Positions 27,074-36,778 are shown, counted from the stretch's first letter. The stretch is 64,000 nucleotides of DNA from Flavobacterium rakeshii (GCF_009741375.1 NZ_WOWP01000062.1:62001-126000); one strand, 5' to 3'. Notes: a model not told the origin generated them from the letters alone. Made by a program: numbers and translations.

Positions 27074-28343
27074 GAGGCCTGTAACAAATCCTAAAACGCT
27101 GGTTTTTTTAGCAGTAGCTGTATTGCTAACTATTCCGTTAAACTATGCATTTGGTAGTATAACACTTATACTTTTTACCCTTTATGCTTTGTTTACCGCA
27201 AAAAAGCAGGACTTTAGTTTTAGCATAGCCCTATTTATGCCTGTAGCCCTGTTTTTGCTTATGGCGGCTTCACTTCTTTGGACTATAGATTTTAAAAGTA
27301 CATTAAAGGCACTTTCCAAAGAGATTCCGTTGCTTATTATTCCCGTTGTTTTTTGTATTATAAGACTTTGGCCAAAGCAACAACGAGATACGCTTAAATT
27401 TTACAGTTGGGGAATGTTTATATATGCCCTTTTTTATATAGCAAGGGCGTTTATAAAATACTTTGAAACAGGAGACAGTAATGTTTTCTTTTATCATGAT
27501 TTAGTAACAAAAGATGTGAACGCTATTTATGTATCGGTTTTCATGTCGGTTGCCCTGTTTTATTTTGTAGCCAAAAAGCGAAAAAGAAAGTTTGACTATT
27601 TAGCCCTGTTATTTCTTTTTGTTTTCATTTTTTTATTGTCTTCTAAAAACATACTCCTTACAGATATTTTACTTACTATTTTATACTTTTTGTTTTGGTC
27701 TCCGGCTTCTAAAAAAGCGAAATGGACATTTACAACAGTATTTGCGGTAGCTATAGTAATAGCAGGGTACTTTGGTAAAATAAAAGAAAGGGTTGAGGTT
27801 GAGCTTAAACCAAATACAGAGCAGGCAGTTAAGGATATGGGTACAAGAGCCGTTACTATAGCTCAGGCATGGAATAACGAAACCTTTAGTCAAAATGATT
27901 ATTTTAACGGAACTTCTTTTAGGGTTTACCAAATAAGAATTTTTACCGAAATGATGAGTGAAGATCCTGTTTTGCTTACCGGTTATGGGCTTAATGCTTC
28001 TCTTAACAGGATTAAGGAAAAAGGAGATGAGCATAATGTATATAAGGGCGACGAAACCCATAGGGGATATAATACCCTTAACTTTCATAATCAGTATATT
28101 GAGATTTTTGCCGATTTGGGCTTAATAGGTTTTTTGGTTTTAATGGTAATGTTAGGAATTAACTTAAAAAATGGTTTAAGCAATAAAGATTTTGTTCATA
28201 TTGCTTTCGCATTTCTAATGATAGCCTTATTTTTGACCGAATCTTTTTTATGGAGGCAAAGAGGCGTTATTTTCTTTACCGTTTTGTATTGTCTGTTTAA
28301 TAAAGAGTTGTATTCCAGTGTTATAGAAAAAGAAAGAAGTTAA
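27027..28343 (+). CDS. O-antigen ligase/polymerase family membrane protein
   Basis: A 438-residue protein with about eleven hydrophobic segments. It has a large periplasmic loop (about residues 245-350) ending in [20 protein letters not shown], the Wzy_C/WaaL-type signature with its conserved His. It either polymerises repeat units or ligates the glycan to a lipid acceptor. The ATG at 27027 overlaps the preceding gene by 47 bases; no later Met occurs before the first membrane helix, although an alternative GTG or TTG start cannot be excluded. Two bases separate it from the decarboxylase gene. Confidence 0.85.
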   Translation: MGTIFTSSKNALPKSKRPVTNPKTLVFLAVAVLLTIPLNYAFGSITLILFTLYALFTAKKQDFSFSIALFMPVALFLLMAASLLWTIDFKSTLKALSKEIPLLIIPVVFCIIRLWPKQQRDTLKFYSWGMFIYALFYIARAFIKYFETGDSNVFFYHDLVTKDVNAIYVSVFMSVALFYFVAKKRKRKFDYLALLFLFVFIFLLSSKNILLTDILLTILYFLFWSPASKKAKWTFTTVFAVAIVIAGYFGKIKERVEVELKPNTEQAVKDMGTRAVTIAQAWNNETFSQNDYFNGTSFRVYQIRIFTEMMSEDPVLLTGYGLNASLNRIKEKGDEHNVYKGDETHRGYNTLNFHNQYIEIFADLGLIGFLVLMVMLGINLKNGLSNKDFVHIAFAFLMIALFLTESFLWRQRGVIFFTVLYCLFNKELYSSVIEKERS

Positions 28344-28345
28344 AA

Positions 28346-29329
28346 ATGAAAAGAATACTTATTACAGGAGCAGCCGGTTTTTTAGGGTCTCATCTATGTG
28401 ACAGGTTTGTTAAGGAAGGCTATTATGTAATTGGTATGGATAATCTTATTACCGGGCATCTTAAAAACATAGAGCATCTTTTCAAACTTCCTAACTTTGA
28501 GTTTTATCATCATGATATTACAAAGTTTGTAAATATACCCGATAAGCTGGATTATATTTTGCATTTTGCATCACCGGCAAGCCCTATAGATTATTTAAAA
28601 ATTCCTATCCAAACGCTTAAAGTAGGATCGTTAGGAACACATAATCTTTTAGGACTGGCAAGGGTTAAAAAAGCAAGAATACTTATTGCTTCAACATCAG
28701 AGATATATGGTGATCCTTTAGTACATCCGCAAAATGAAGATTACTATGGTAATGTAAACACCATAGGGCCAAGAGGGGTGTATGATGAAGCAAAACGTTT
28801 TCAGGAATCTATAACTATGGCTTATCATACTTTTCACGGTGTTGAAACCAGAATTGTAAGGATATTTAATACCTATGGCCCAAGGATGAGATTAAATGAC
28901 GGAAGGGTAATTCCGGCATTTATCGGTCAGGCACTAAGAGGTGAAGACCTAACTGTTTTTGGCGATGGTATGCAAACAAGATCGTTTTGTTATGTAGATG
29001 ATCAGGTAGAAGGTATTTTCAGGTTATTGCATTCTGATTATGTATATCCGGTTAATATTGGGAACCCAGATGAGATTACTATAAGGGACTTTGCCGAAGA
29101 GATAATTAAACTTACAGGCACAAAACAAAAAGTTATATACAAACCATTACCTATTAACGATCCGTTACAAAGACAGCCGGATATAAGTCGTGCTAAGGAA
29201 CTTTTGGGATGGGAACCTAAAGTAGGTCGTGCCGAAGGTATGAAAATAACCTACGAATACTTTAAGTCGTTAACACATGACGAGCTGCTTAAGGAAGAAC
29301 ACAAAGATTTTTCAGGATATATATACTAA
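28346..29329 (+). CDS. UDP-glucuronate decarboxylase-like SDR enzyme
   Basis: A 327-residue extended short-chain dehydrogenase closest to UDP-xylose synthase. The NAD site is GAAGFLG (8-14), the active site STSEIYG (116-122) and Y146-DEA-K150, and the conserved [20 protein letters not shown] and [13 protein letters not shown] are those of UXS enzymes. It would convert UDP-glucuronic acid to UDP-xylose for the glycan. No UDP-glucose dehydrogenase is in the window, so its substrate must come from elsewhere. Confidence 0.9.
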   Translation: MKRILITGAAGFLGSHLCDRFVKEGYYVIGMDNLITGHLKNIEHLFKLPNFEFYHHDITKFVNIPDKLDYILHFASPASPIDYLKIPIQTLKVGSLGTHNLLGLARVKKARILIASTSEIYGDPLVHPQNEDYYGNVNTIGPRGVYDEAKRFQESITMAYHTFHGVETRIVRIFNTYGPRMRLNDGRVIPAFIGQALRGEDLTVFGDGMQTRSFCYVDDQVEGIFRLLHSDYVYPVNIGNPDEITIRDFAEEIIKLTGTKQKVIYKPLPINDPLQRQPDISRAKELLGWEPKVGRAEGMKITYEYFKSLTHDELLKEEHKDFSGYIY

Positions 29330-29332
29330 TTA

Positions 29333-30700
29333 ATGACTTCATCCGGAAAAAGGAGATATTCAAAATATATAAGACCAATAAATATAGCATTTGATGTATT
29401 GGTCTTAACCCTGTTGTTCCCTTATTTCTTTTGGGAACTGGGTATTAACCAGTTTTATTTTGGCACCTATCAGGTAGCTACATGGTTTATAATAGCTTAT
29501 ATATTTGGCTTTTATGAAATTTATCGATTTACGAGCTTAACAGATATAATTGTAAAAATTGTAAGGCAGGGAATAGTTTTTTTACTGGTGGTAATTGCCT
29601 TTTTCCCATTTTCAAAACAAGCCATATTTAGCGGTCAGGCAATAGCAAAATATCTTGTTATTGCATTTATAATTATAATACTGTTTAAATTTGTATTGTT
29701 TTATTACTTAAAGAGATACAGGGTAGTTACAGGCAGTAATTACCGTAAGGCAGTAATTATAGGATACACACCAGATGCTTTAAGACTAAAAGAGCTTTTT
29801 GAACAAAAGGGTGAATATGGATATAGGTTTCTTGGTTTCTTTTCAGACAGGAAGCAAAACGATCAAGTAAAAGGAAAAATAGCCGAGGTAGAAGCCTTTG
29901 CAATAGATAATAATGTAGACGAGATTTACTGTTCGCTTAACGAAATTACTAATTACCAAATTAAAAGACTGGTTGAGTTTGCCGATATTAATGACAAGAT
30001 TATAAAGTTTATCCCCGATACTAAGGAGATATTTACTAAAAACCTTAGGGTAGACTATTATGAGTTTTTCCCGGTACTGTCGTTAAGAAAAACCCCGTTG
30101 CATGAGCCTGTGGCAAAAGCCGTTAAAAGGTTGTTTGATGTTGTTTTTTCGTTATTTGTTATAATTTTTGTGTTAACATGGTTAACACCCATACTGGCAT
30201 TAATAATTAAGCTTGAATCACCGGGTCCCATATTCTTTAAACAGGGAAGACCGGGAATAAATGAAAGAGAATTTTTTTGTTATAAGTTCAGGTCAATGAA
30301 GCTGAACAAAACAACAGAAGAGTCGGTTATAAAAAATGACCCCAGGGTTACCCGAATAGGACGTTTTATGAGAAAAACGAGTATTGATGAGATGCCGCAG
30401 TTCTTAAATGTACTTTTTGGAGAAATGAGTGTAGTGGGGCCAAGACCTCATTTATGGTCACAAAATAATTTGTACAGTAAGAGTATAAAAAAATACCTTA
30501 CAAGGCTTTATGTTAAACCGGGTATTACAGGCCTGGCACAGGTAAAGGGGTACAGAGGGGAAATAAGCACAGATGAAGATATGATAAACAGAATTAAGTA
30601 TGATGTTTTTTATATAGAGAACTGGTCGCTTTTACTGGATTTAAAAATTATAGTACAAACGGTGGTAAACATTTTTCAGGGTGAAGAAAAAGCCTATTAG
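29333..30700 (+). CDS. Polyprenyl-phosphate sugar-phosphate transferase (initiating glycosyltransferase)
   Basis: A 455-residue polyisoprenyl-phosphate hexose-1-phosphate transferase of the WcaJ/WbaP class. Four N-terminal membrane segments are followed by a CoA-binding-like domain ([20 protein letters not shown]), then from about residue 264 the catalytic sugar-transferase domain: [40 protein letters not shown], and [11 protein letters not shown]. It starts repeat-unit synthesis on undecaprenyl phosphate. It is the last gene of the polysaccharide block and lies 29 bases before purD. Confidence 0.95.
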   Translation: MTSSGKRRYSKYIRPINIAFDVLVLTLLFPYFFWELGINQFYFGTYQVATWFIIAYIFGFYEIYRFTSLTDIIVKIVRQGIVFLLVVIAFFPFSKQAIFSGQAIAKYLVIAFIIIILFKFVLFYYLKRYRVVTGSNYRKAVIIGYTPDALRLKELFEQKGEYGYRFLGFFSDRKQNDQVKGKIAEVEAFAIDNNVDEIYCSLNEITNYQIKRLVEFADINDKIIKFIPDTKEIFTKNLRVDYYEFFPVLSLRKTPLHEPVAKAVKRLFDVVFSLFVIIFVLTWLTPILALIIKLESPGPIFFKQGRPGINEREFFCYKFRSMKLNKTTEESVIKNDPRVTRIGRFMRKTSIDEMPQFLNVLFGEMSVVGPRPHLWSQNNLYSKSIKKYLTRLYVKPGITGLAQVKGYRGEISTDEDMINRIKYDVFYIENWSLLLDLKIIVQTVVNIFQGEEKAY

Positions 30701-30729
30701 TATTTACCACAATAATTAAGCAATAACAT

Positions 30730-32001
30730 ATGAATATTTTATTACTGGGATCTGGAGGTAGAGAGCATGCGCTGGCCTGGAAAATGCTGCAAAGCCCGCA
30801 GTGTTCTAAATTATTTGTTGCACCTGGTAACGCAGGTACATCGGCCATTGCAAATAATGTAAACATAAACCCTACTGATTTTGAAGCTGTAAAAAAACTG
30901 GTACAGCAGGAAAACATAGGGATGGTGGTAGTAGGTCCGGAAGACCCACTGGTAAAAGGCGTATATGATTATTTTAAAAATGACAGTGACCTTAGCAACG
31001 TTCCGGTTATAGGTCCGTCAAAATATGCTGCACAGCTTGAGGGAAGTAAGGAGTTTGCTAAAAAGTTCCTTGTAAAAAACAATATTCCTACAGCAGCTTA
31101 CGAGAGTTTTACAAAAGAAACCGTAGAGCAGGGGTGTGAATTCCTTACTACATTAAAAGCACCATACGTACTTAAAGCAGACGGACTTGCTGCTGGTAAA
31201 GGTGTACTTATTATAAGTGACCTTGCAGAAGCACAACAGGAGCTTAGAAACATGCTTGTAGATGCAAAATTCGGTCAGGCGAGTACTAAGGTAGTTATCG
31301 AAGAGTTTCTTGACGGTATAGAGCTTAGCTGTTTCGTTTTAACAGACGGAGAGAGCTACAAGCTGTTACCAATGGCTAAAGATTACAAACGTATTGGAGA
31401 AGGCGATACAGGGCTTAATACAGGTGGTATGGGAGCTGTTTCACCGGTGCCGTTTGCAGATGCCGAATTCCTTGAGAAAATTGAAACACGTATTGTTAAG
31501 CCAACTATACAAGGATTTAAAAATGAAAACATTGATTACAAAGGTTTTGTTTTCATTGGTCTTATAAAAGTAGGTAACGATCCTTATGTTATTGAGTATA
31601 ATGTAAGAATGGGTGACCCTGAAACTGAGGTGGTAATGCCAAGGGTAAAATCAGATCTTGTTGAAGCTTTCAAAGCACTACATAATGGTACGCTTGCAGA
31701 AACTGCTTTTGAAATTGATGAAAGAAGTGCTGCTACAATTATGCTGGTTTCGGGCGGATACCCTGAAGATTATGAAAAAGGTAAAGTTATAACAGGACTT
31801 GATAAGGTAGAAGATTCTCTTGTTTTCCACGCGGGAACAAAAGATGATAACGGAAACGTGGTGACCAATGGTGGACGTGTAATTGCCGTTACCTCATATG
31901 GTGCTGACTTTAATGAAGCCATAAAAAAATCTTATCAAAATATAGACAAGCTAAATTTTGATAAGATATATTTTAGAAAAGATATAGGTTTCGATCTATG
32001 A
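30730..32001 (+). CDS. purD: Phosphoribosylamine-glycine ligase
   Basis: ATP-grasp enzyme of purine biosynthesis making glycinamide ribonucleotide. The 423 residues begin MNILLLGSGGREHALAWKM and show the family signatures LKADGLAAGKGV, the central GLNTGGMGAVSPVP and EYNVRMGDPETEVVMPR. Only 29 bases separate it from the sugar transferase, so read-through from the polysaccharide operon is possible. Its stop overlaps by six bases the stop of the convergent DUF6341 gene, leaving no room for a terminator between them. Confidence 0.97.
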   Translation: MNILLLGSGGREHALAWKMLQSPQCSKLFVAPGNAGTSAIANNVNINPTDFEAVKKLVQQENIGMVVVGPEDPLVKGVYDYFKNDSDLSNVPVIGPSKYAAQLEGSKEFAKKFLVKNNIPTAAYESFTKETVEQGCEFLTTLKAPYVLKADGLAAGKGVLIISDLAEAQQELRNMLVDAKFGQASTKVVIEEFLDGIELSCFVLTDGESYKLLPMAKDYKRIGEGDTGLNTGGMGAVSPVPFADAEFLEKIETRIVKPTIQGFKNENIDYKGFVFIGLIKVGNDPYVIEYNVRMGDPETEVVMPRVKSDLVEAFKALHNGTLAETAFEIDERSAATIMLVSGGYPEDYEKGKVITGLDKVEDSLVFHAGTKDDNGNVVTNGGRVIAVTSYGADFNEAIKKSYQNIDKLNFDKIYFRKDIGFDL

Positions 32002-32226
32002 TAAGAAAGAGTGTGCTGTGGTATCCTGGTCATCTTCGTGATTCGCTTTGAAAATTTTCAGTTGCTGAATCCAGTACCAGGTTGCCCCGCAGCAGATAAG
32101 GATAAAAATCCAGGTAATAATGTTTGCTACCCACCAGTTTTCAAGCTCCAGGGCTCTAATAAAGTCAAGCGGTGCAAATAGTATGTGTACAAACAGATAA
32201 TCTATTCCTTCAAAAAATGCTCTCAT
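31996..32226 (-). CDS. DUF6341-like small membrane protein
   Basis: A 76-residue protein starting MRAFFEGIDYLFVHILFAPL with one strong membrane helix (NIITWIFILICCGATWYWIQ) and a polar, acidic C-terminus. A longer frame begins at 32274, but a minus-strand -7 element TACTTTTG at 32255-32262 lies inside the extension, so the ATG at 32224-32226 is chosen. I recognise it as a Flavobacteriia family that sits next to upp and has sometimes been mislabelled as uracil phosphoribosyltransferase. Function unknown. It converges with purD, with a six-base overlap. Confidence 0.72.
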   Translation of the reverse strand: MRAFFEGIDYLFVHILFAPLDFIRALELENWWVANIITWIFILICCGATWYWIQQLKIFKANHEDDQDTTAHSFLS

Positions 32227-32254
32227 CTTTAAACAAGTATTATATTTACAATCA

Positions 32255-32284
32255 CAAAAGTATAAAATATTCACATGCTGGCAA
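32255..32284 (-). promoter_or_regulatory. Promoter of the DUF6341 gene
   Basis: Minus-strand TACTTTTG (-7, 32255-32262) and TTG (-33, 32282-32284) are 19 bases apart. The -33 lies within the first codons of the divergent DUF6427 gene. Confidence 0.55.
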
Positions 32285-33204
32285 GTGTTTTTAATAAATC
32301 AAAGCCGATAAATTATGCTTTAATAGGTATACTAATAACTTTATTCTATTTTTTATACCTGTTTAAAGACACTTACTGGGTGGAATATTTCTCACTCATA
32401 CTACAAAAAGTGGGGTTATATTTGCTTTTGGCCTTTTCGGTTTTCCTTGTAAATTTTATTACCAGAAAGAACTCATTAAGCCGGGACAATACTTACTCTA
32501 TGTTCCTGTTTACCATGTTTTTAGTGCTCTTTCCTACCATATTGGTAAACACAAAAATCATAGTGGCAAATTTCTTTTTACTGTTGGCTTTAAGGAGGCT
32601 TATATCACTACAGTCACTCATTACCCCTAAGGAAAAAATCTTTGATGCTTCCTTTTGGATATTTGTGGCAAGTTTTTTTCATTTTTGGTGTATAATTTAT
32701 ATTCTGCTGGTATTTATTTCAATAATTTTTCACGTATCAAGAGATTATCGTAATTGGATAATACCTTTTATAGCCTTTTTTTCGGCGACTACACTTTACG
32801 TTTTAACAGTATTACTGTTTGGTAACGATCTGTTTTACAACCTGTATGCCGATATGCAAACCAGCTTCGATTTTACGTATTTTGAAAATATTTACCAGAA
32901 TATAGCCCTTGCCCTGTTTTCATCAATTGCGGTGTTTTTTGTTGTGGCACAGGTTGCTATGCTTTCGGCAAAACCTATTAACCTGCATTCCTCTTACAAA
33001 AAAGTGATTTTCTCTTTTTTAATAGGTGTGGCTATATATGTACTTTCGGCCAATAAAAACAATAGTTTTTTGGCATTTACATTTGCACCATTGGCCATAA
33101 TGGGGGCTAACTTTATAGAAAGCCAAAAGGTAAAGTGGATAAGGGAGAGTATACTAATACTGATTGTTTTAATATCGATAGGGTTATTTTTTGCCCAGTT
33201 ATAA
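32275..33204 (+). CDS. DUF6427-like polytopic membrane protein
   Basis: A 309-residue inner-membrane protein with about nine to ten hydrophobic segments (for example ALIGILITLFYFLYLFK, TLYVLTVLLFGNDLFYNLYA) and a short cytoplasmic N-terminus. It belongs to a Flavobacteriia family of unknown function that is conserved between purD and upp. No transporter motif is visible. It diverges from DUF6341 and its stop overlaps that of upp by six bases. Confidence 0.75.
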   Translation: MLASVFNKSKPINYALIGILITLFYFLYLFKDTYWVEYFSLILQKVGLYLLLAFSVFLVNFITRKNSLSRDNTYSMFLFTMFLVLFPTILVNTKIIVANFFLLLALRRLISLQSLITPKEKIFDASFWIFVASFFHFWCIIYILLVFISIIFHVSRDYRNWIIPFIAFFSATTLYVLTVLLFGNDLFYNLYADMQTSFDFTYFENIYQNIALALFSSIAVFFVVAQVAMLSAKPINLHSSYKKVIFSFLIGVAIYVLSANKNNSFLAFTFAPLAIMGANFIESQKVKWIRESILILIVLISIGLFFAQL

Positions 33205-33852
33205 ACGCTCTCCGTAAGCAAGATCTCCGGCATCTCCCAGCCCGGGAACAATATACTTGTGGGAGTTAAGGTATTCATCTTTATCAGCAACCCATAAATG
33301 TACATTATCCGGCAGGGTTTGTTGTAAATGAGCTATGCCCTCGGGCGCTGCAATTACTACTGCAATATGAATTTCTTCGGACTTATTTGTTGCCATAAGG
33401 TTTTTAAATACAGCTTCTAACGATAGCCCAGTAGCCAGCATTGGGTCGGCGAGCAGTAATGTTTTTCCTGTAAGGTTTGGCACAGCCTGATACTGAGTTT
33501 GTATTATAAACTCATCGTCATTATTAGGGTGATAACGATAAGCCGACACAAATCCGCTATCGGCATCATCAAAAAAATTAAGTAGTCCGTTATGAAGGGT
33601 AAGCCCCGCTCTTAATATGGAGCAAACTACTACAGGCTTTTTTACAAATTCGGTTTCCTTTTTTCCAAGAGGTGTGGTAATACTAACAGGGGTATATTCA
33701 AGTGTTTTGCTTATTTCATAAGCCATAATTTCTCCTATACGCTCTATATTCTTCCTAAAACGCATAGTATCTTTTTGAACGTTTACATCGCGTATTTGTG
33801 CTAAAAAATGGTTTAATACACTGTTGTTTTGTGAAAGGTAGTGAATATGCAT
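33199..33852 (-). CDS. upp: Uracil phosphoribosyltransferase
   Basis: Pyrimidine-salvage enzyme converting uracil and PRPP to UMP in the cytoplasm. The 217 residues show the PRPP-binding loop LLADPMLATGLSLEAV and the C-terminal uracil-binding region YIVPGLGDAGDLAYGERL. VVCSILRAGLTLHNGLLNFF is also typical. It diverges from the DUF4254 gene over a 68-base region and is tail-to-tail with DUF6427. Confidence 0.96.
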   Translation of the reverse strand: MHIHYLSQNNSVLNHFLAQIRDVNVQKDTMRFRKNIERIGEIMAYEISKTLEYTPVSITTPLGKKETEFVKKPVVVCSILRAGLTLHNGLLNFFDDADSGFVSAYRYHPNNDDEFIIQTQYQAVPNLTGKTLLLADPMLATGLSLEAVFKNLMATNKSEEIHIAVVIAAPEGIAHLQQTLPDNVHLWVADKDEYLNSHKYIVPGLGDAGDLAYGERL

Positions 33853-33893
33853 AGTGCTGTAAATTAGTATTAGCAGGATAAAAGTATTAAAAC

Positions 33894-33901
33894 TATATTT
33901 G
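33894..33901 (+). promoter_or_regulatory. -7 promoter element of the DUF4254 gene
   Basis: TATATTTG, exact TAnnTTTG, 19 bases before the ATG in the region divergent from upp. Confidence 0.55.
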
Positions 33902-33920
33902 TAAAATAAAATTTAACCCT

Positions 33921-34526
33921 ATGTTTTCTAAAATAGCATTTCCCATTTTTGAGCAAAGTATAAACGATTATCACAAATTTGATAATGTAGATCAGCCTGT
34001 TAATAATCCTTACAGCAAGGATCAGATAGAGCATTTACTATATGCCAAAAACTGGATTGACACTGTACAATGGCACCTTGAGGATATTATCCGTGATCCG
34101 CAAATTGACCCTGTAGCGGCACTTGCATTAAAGAGAAGGATTGATGCCTCTAACCAGGACAGAACTGATATGGTAGAATATATTGACAGCTACTTTTTAA
34201 ATAAATATCAGGATGTTACAGTAAATGATAACGCTAAAACAAACTCTGAGAGTCCGGCATGGGCTATAGACAGGCTTTCTATCCTTGCCCTTAAAATATA
34301 CCACATGCAGGAAGAGGTGAACCGTACAGACGCTTCGCCGGAGCACATTGCAAAATGCCAGGAGAAACTGAATGTTCTTTTAGAACAAAGAACAGATCTT
34401 TCTACTGCTATTGATGAGCTTTTAGCCGATATTGAAAGCGGAGATAAATTCATGAAAGTGTACAAACAAATGAAAATGTACAACGACGAAGAATTAAACC
34501 CTGTTTTATACCAAAACAAAAAGTAA
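33921..34526 (+). CDS. DUF4254 domain-containing protein
   Basis: A 201-residue, mostly helical, soluble protein with the family pattern: YAKNWIDTVQWHLEDIIRDP, then ALALKRRIDASNQDRTDMVE and SPAWAIDRLSILALKIYHM. It has no known enzymatic motif. In Bacteroidota this family is regularly found with a GT9 glycosyltransferase, as here (12 bases apart), suggesting a shared role in lipopolysaccharide core or surface-glycan assembly. That is an inference from context. Confidence 0.83.
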   Translation: MFSKIAFPIFEQSINDYHKFDNVDQPVNNPYSKDQIEHLLYAKNWIDTVQWHLEDIIRDPQIDPVAALALKRRIDASNQDRTDMVEYIDSYFLNKYQDVTVNDNAKTNSESPAWAIDRLSILALKIYHMQEEVNRTDASPEHIAKCQEKLNVLLEQRTDLSTAIDELLADIESGDKFMKVYKQMKMYNDEELNPVLYQNKK

Positions 34527-34538
34527 AACCTGCATAAT

Positions 34539-35585
34539 ATGGCGGGTATAAAACATATACTTGTAATAAGGCTCTCTGCAATGGGTGATGTCGCTATGAC
34601 AGTACCGGTGCTGAGAGCCTTAGCTTTACAATACCCAGAGGTTAAATTCACGGTATTGTCCAGAGGCTTTTTCAAACCCTTTTTTGACGGTATTCCCAAT
34701 GTAGGTTTTTATGAAGCCGATGTAAAAGGCAGGCATAAAGGTTTTGGCGGACTGCTAAAGCTATACCGTGAGCTTAAAAAGCTAAATATTGATGCCGTTG
34801 CCGATTTACACAACGTACTGCGCTCTAAAACAGTAACCAGACTGTTTGCTTTTAGCGGAATAAAAACGGCTACTACTGATAAGGTTAGGAAAGAGAAAAA
34901 AGCCCTAACCCGTGCCGAAAACAAAATATTTAAACAGCTTACCCCAATTGTGGAAAGACATGCACAAACGTTTGCCCAACTGGGCTTCCCTATAGATATT
35001 AGTGTGCCTGTTTTCCCTGAGAAACACGAACTGACACCCGATGTACTAACAGTAACGGGAGAAAAATCAGGACAGTGGATAGGTATAGCGCCTTTTGCCC
35101 AGCATGAAGGTAAGGTATATCCACAGGATTTAATGCAGGAAGTGATAAACGGTTTAGCTGACAATAAATCGTATAAACTGTTCCTTTTTGGCGGAGGAGC
35201 AAAAGAGATAGAAGTACTAAATTATTTTGCTAATAATATTAGCAACACAATAGTAGTTGCAGGGAAATTAAAATTACAGCAGGAACTACAACTTATTAGT
35301 AACCTTGATGTTATGCTGAGTATGGATAGTGGTAATGCCCACATGGCAGCCATGCAGGGAGTGGCAACCGTAACACTATGGGGAGCTACACACCCTTATG
35401 CAGGCTTTGCTCCTTACCATCAACCGCAGGAAAACCTGTTGGTTTCCGGCAGAGATAAATATCCGTTACTGCCAACATCTATTTATGGTAATAAAAAAGT
35501 AGAAGGCTATGAGGACGCCATGCGTACCATAAAGCCGCAAACAGTTGTAAACAGAATTAACGATATACTAAAAAAGGATGCCTAA
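34539..35585 (+). CDS. Family 9 glycosyltransferase (heptosyltransferase-like)
   Basis: A 348-residue GT-B enzyme of the ADP-heptose:LPS heptosyltransferase family. Signatures are HILVIRLSAMGDVAMTVPVL at the N-terminus, IGIAPFAQHEGKVYP in the middle and MLSMDSGNAHMAAMQGV in the C-terminal donor-binding domain. It probably adds a sugar to the LPS core. Its stop codon lies in the loop of a terminator hairpin. The sugar is not certain because Bacteroidota cores may lack heptose. Confidence 0.9.
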   Translation: MAGIKHILVIRLSAMGDVAMTVPVLRALALQYPEVKFTVLSRGFFKPFFDGIPNVGFYEADVKGRHKGFGGLLKLYRELKKLNIDAVADLHNVLRSKTVTRLFAFSGIKTATTDKVRKEKKALTRAENKIFKQLTPIVERHAQTFAQLGFPIDISVPVFPEKHELTPDVLTVTGEKSGQWIGIAPFAQHEGKVYPQDLMQEVINGLADNKSYKLFLFGGGAKEIEVLNYFANNISNTIVVAGKLKLQQELQLISNLDVMLSMDSGNAHMAAMQGVATVTLWGATHPYAGFAPYHQPQENLLVSGRDKYPLLPTSIYGNKKVEGYEDAMRTIKPQTVVNRINDILKKDA

Positions 35586-35598
35586 GCATCCTTTTTTT
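35571..35598. terminator. Bidirectional terminator overlapping the GT9 stop codon
   Basis: GGATGC (35576-35581) pairs with GCATCC (35586-35591) around CTAA, flanked by A-run and T-run; it serves GT9 and the convergent reductase gene. The GT9 stop TAA is in the loop. Confidence 0.88.
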
Positions 35599-35616
35599 AT
35601 GGTTTTATGAGCGTTA

Positions 35617-36669
35617 TTAAACGTCATCATAATCTACATGAATCTCGGCAGAAGTTGGGTGTGCCTGGCAGGTAAGTATAAGGCCTTCGGCTATTTCGCC
35701 GTCTGTAAGTATGGCATTTTTTCTCATCTCTGCTGTACCACCTGTAATTCGAGCCATACAGCTACTGCAAATACCACCCTGGCAGGAGTAAGGAGCATCC
35801 AGTCCTTCTTTTAATGCTGCATCAAGAATGGTCATTTTTTGAGACATCACAAAAGTAGTTTCCTCATCATCTACCAATACAGTAACTTTGGTTTGCCCTT
35901 CAAGATTTTCGTCAATTTTGTTATCTTCAACCGGAGTGGTGAAAAGCTCAAATTTGATGCTCTTTTCTGGAACATTATTTTCTTTAAGTATCTCGCTTAC
36001 CGTTTTAATCATTTCTTCCGGTCCGCACAGGTAAAACTTAGAGAATTCTTTTTCCTTGTGTTTGTTTTTAAGTACAAAGTTTACGGTAGAGCGCTCTATT
36101 CGTCCAAAAAGAGAATCTTCTGCCCTTGCCTGGCTGTATACCATTTGGATAAACAAACGGCCTACATATTTTTGTTGCAGGTCGTGCAGGTATTGGTGAA
36201 AAATAGTGTCTTCCGGTGTTTTGTTACCATATACCAGTACAAACGTACTTTCAGGCTCATTTTCCAATACCGAATGTATGATGGAAAGTACCGGTGTAAT
36301 ACCGCTACCTGCCGCAAAGGCCGCATAGTTTCTCTGGCGGTCGGTTTTAGGTTCAAAAGTAAATTTACCTTCAGGGACACCTACTTCAACAGTATCGCCA
36401 ACAGCAAGTTGCTCATTAGCAAATACAGAAAAGCCTCCGTTTTTAACTGCTTTTATGGCAACCCTTAGCTCGTTACTGTTAGGGCTTGAGCATATAGAGT
36501 AAGCTTTGCGGTATTCTTCACCGTTGTATACACTTTTAATGTTAATATACTGACCGGCAATAAATTTATATTCGTTTTTCAGATTTTCCGGAATCTCAAA
36601 GGCAATAGAAACCGCATTAGGCGTTTCTCTCCTTATATCCTTTATTGTAAGTGAGTGAAATGTTGACAT
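35617..36669 (-). CDS. Oxygenase reductase: FAD/NAD(P)H domain plus [2Fe-2S] ferredoxin (PaaE-like)
   Basis: A 350-residue electron-transfer flavoprotein. The FAD-binding beta-barrel has RKAYSICSSPNSNELRVAIK, the pyridine-nucleotide domain has AAFAAGSGITPVLSIIHSVL and YLCGPEEMI, and the C-terminal plant-type ferredoxin has cluster ligands C296, C301, C304 and C334 (CQGGICSSC ... LTCQA). This arrangement is that of PaaE-type reductases that feed multicomponent oxygenases. No oxygenase subunits are nearby, so its partner here is unknown. Promoter at 36688-36695. Confidence 0.92.
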   Translation of the reverse strand: MSTFHSLTIKDIRRETPNAVSIAFEIPENLKNEYKFIAGQYINIKSVYNGEEYRKAYSICSSPNSNELRVAIKAVKNGGFSVFANEQLAVGDTVEVGVPEGKFTFEPKTDRQRNYAAFAAGSGITPVLSIIHSVLENEPESTFVLVYGNKTPEDTIFHQYLHDLQQKYVGRLFIQMVYSQARAEDSLFGRIERSTVNFVLKNKHKEKEFSKFYLCGPEEMIKTVSEILKENNVPEKSIKFELFTTPVEDNKIDENLEGQTKVTVLVDDEETTFVMSQKMTILDAALKEGLDAPYSCQGGICSSCMARITGGTAEMRKNAILTDGEIAEGLILTCQAHPTSAEIHVDYDDV

Positions 36670-36687
36670 ATTTTGTGTTTTTCAATG

Positions 36688-36695
36688 CAAAAATA
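36688..36695 (-). promoter_or_regulatory. -7 promoter element of the reductase gene
   Basis: Minus-strand TATTTTTG, matching TAnnTTTG, 18 bases upstream of the ATG at 36667-36669. Confidence 0.52.
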
Positions 36696-36734
36696 AGCAA
36701 TCCTTTAACGGTATAAAACAACATTAAACAAATA

Positions 36735-36778
36735 AAACATACATAAAATTATTATGCATAAGAATTTTATGTATGTTT
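36735..36778. promoter_or_regulatory. 44-bp near-perfect palindrome, candidate PadR operator
   Basis: Arms AAACATACATAAAATT (36735-36750) and AATTTTATGTATGTTT (36763-36778) are exact reverse complements, and the spacer contains the palindrome TTATGCATAA (36752-36761) on the same centre; only the pair 36751/36762 fails. The right arm overlaps the -7 element TATGTTTG (36772-36779) of the PadR gene. The ATGT/ACAT half-sites resemble known PadR-family operators. Autorepression is the natural inference. Confidence 0.8.

Noticed and set aside
32227..32274. Longer DUF6341 starting at 32274
   Set aside because: The -7 element of the gene lies inside the extension, and the extra residues do not look conserved.
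35839..36468. A 209-codon frame opposite the reductase gene
   Set aside because: The reductase on the other strand has complete FAD, NAD and iron-sulphur motifs; the opposite frame is Phe/Tyr-rich low-quality sequence.
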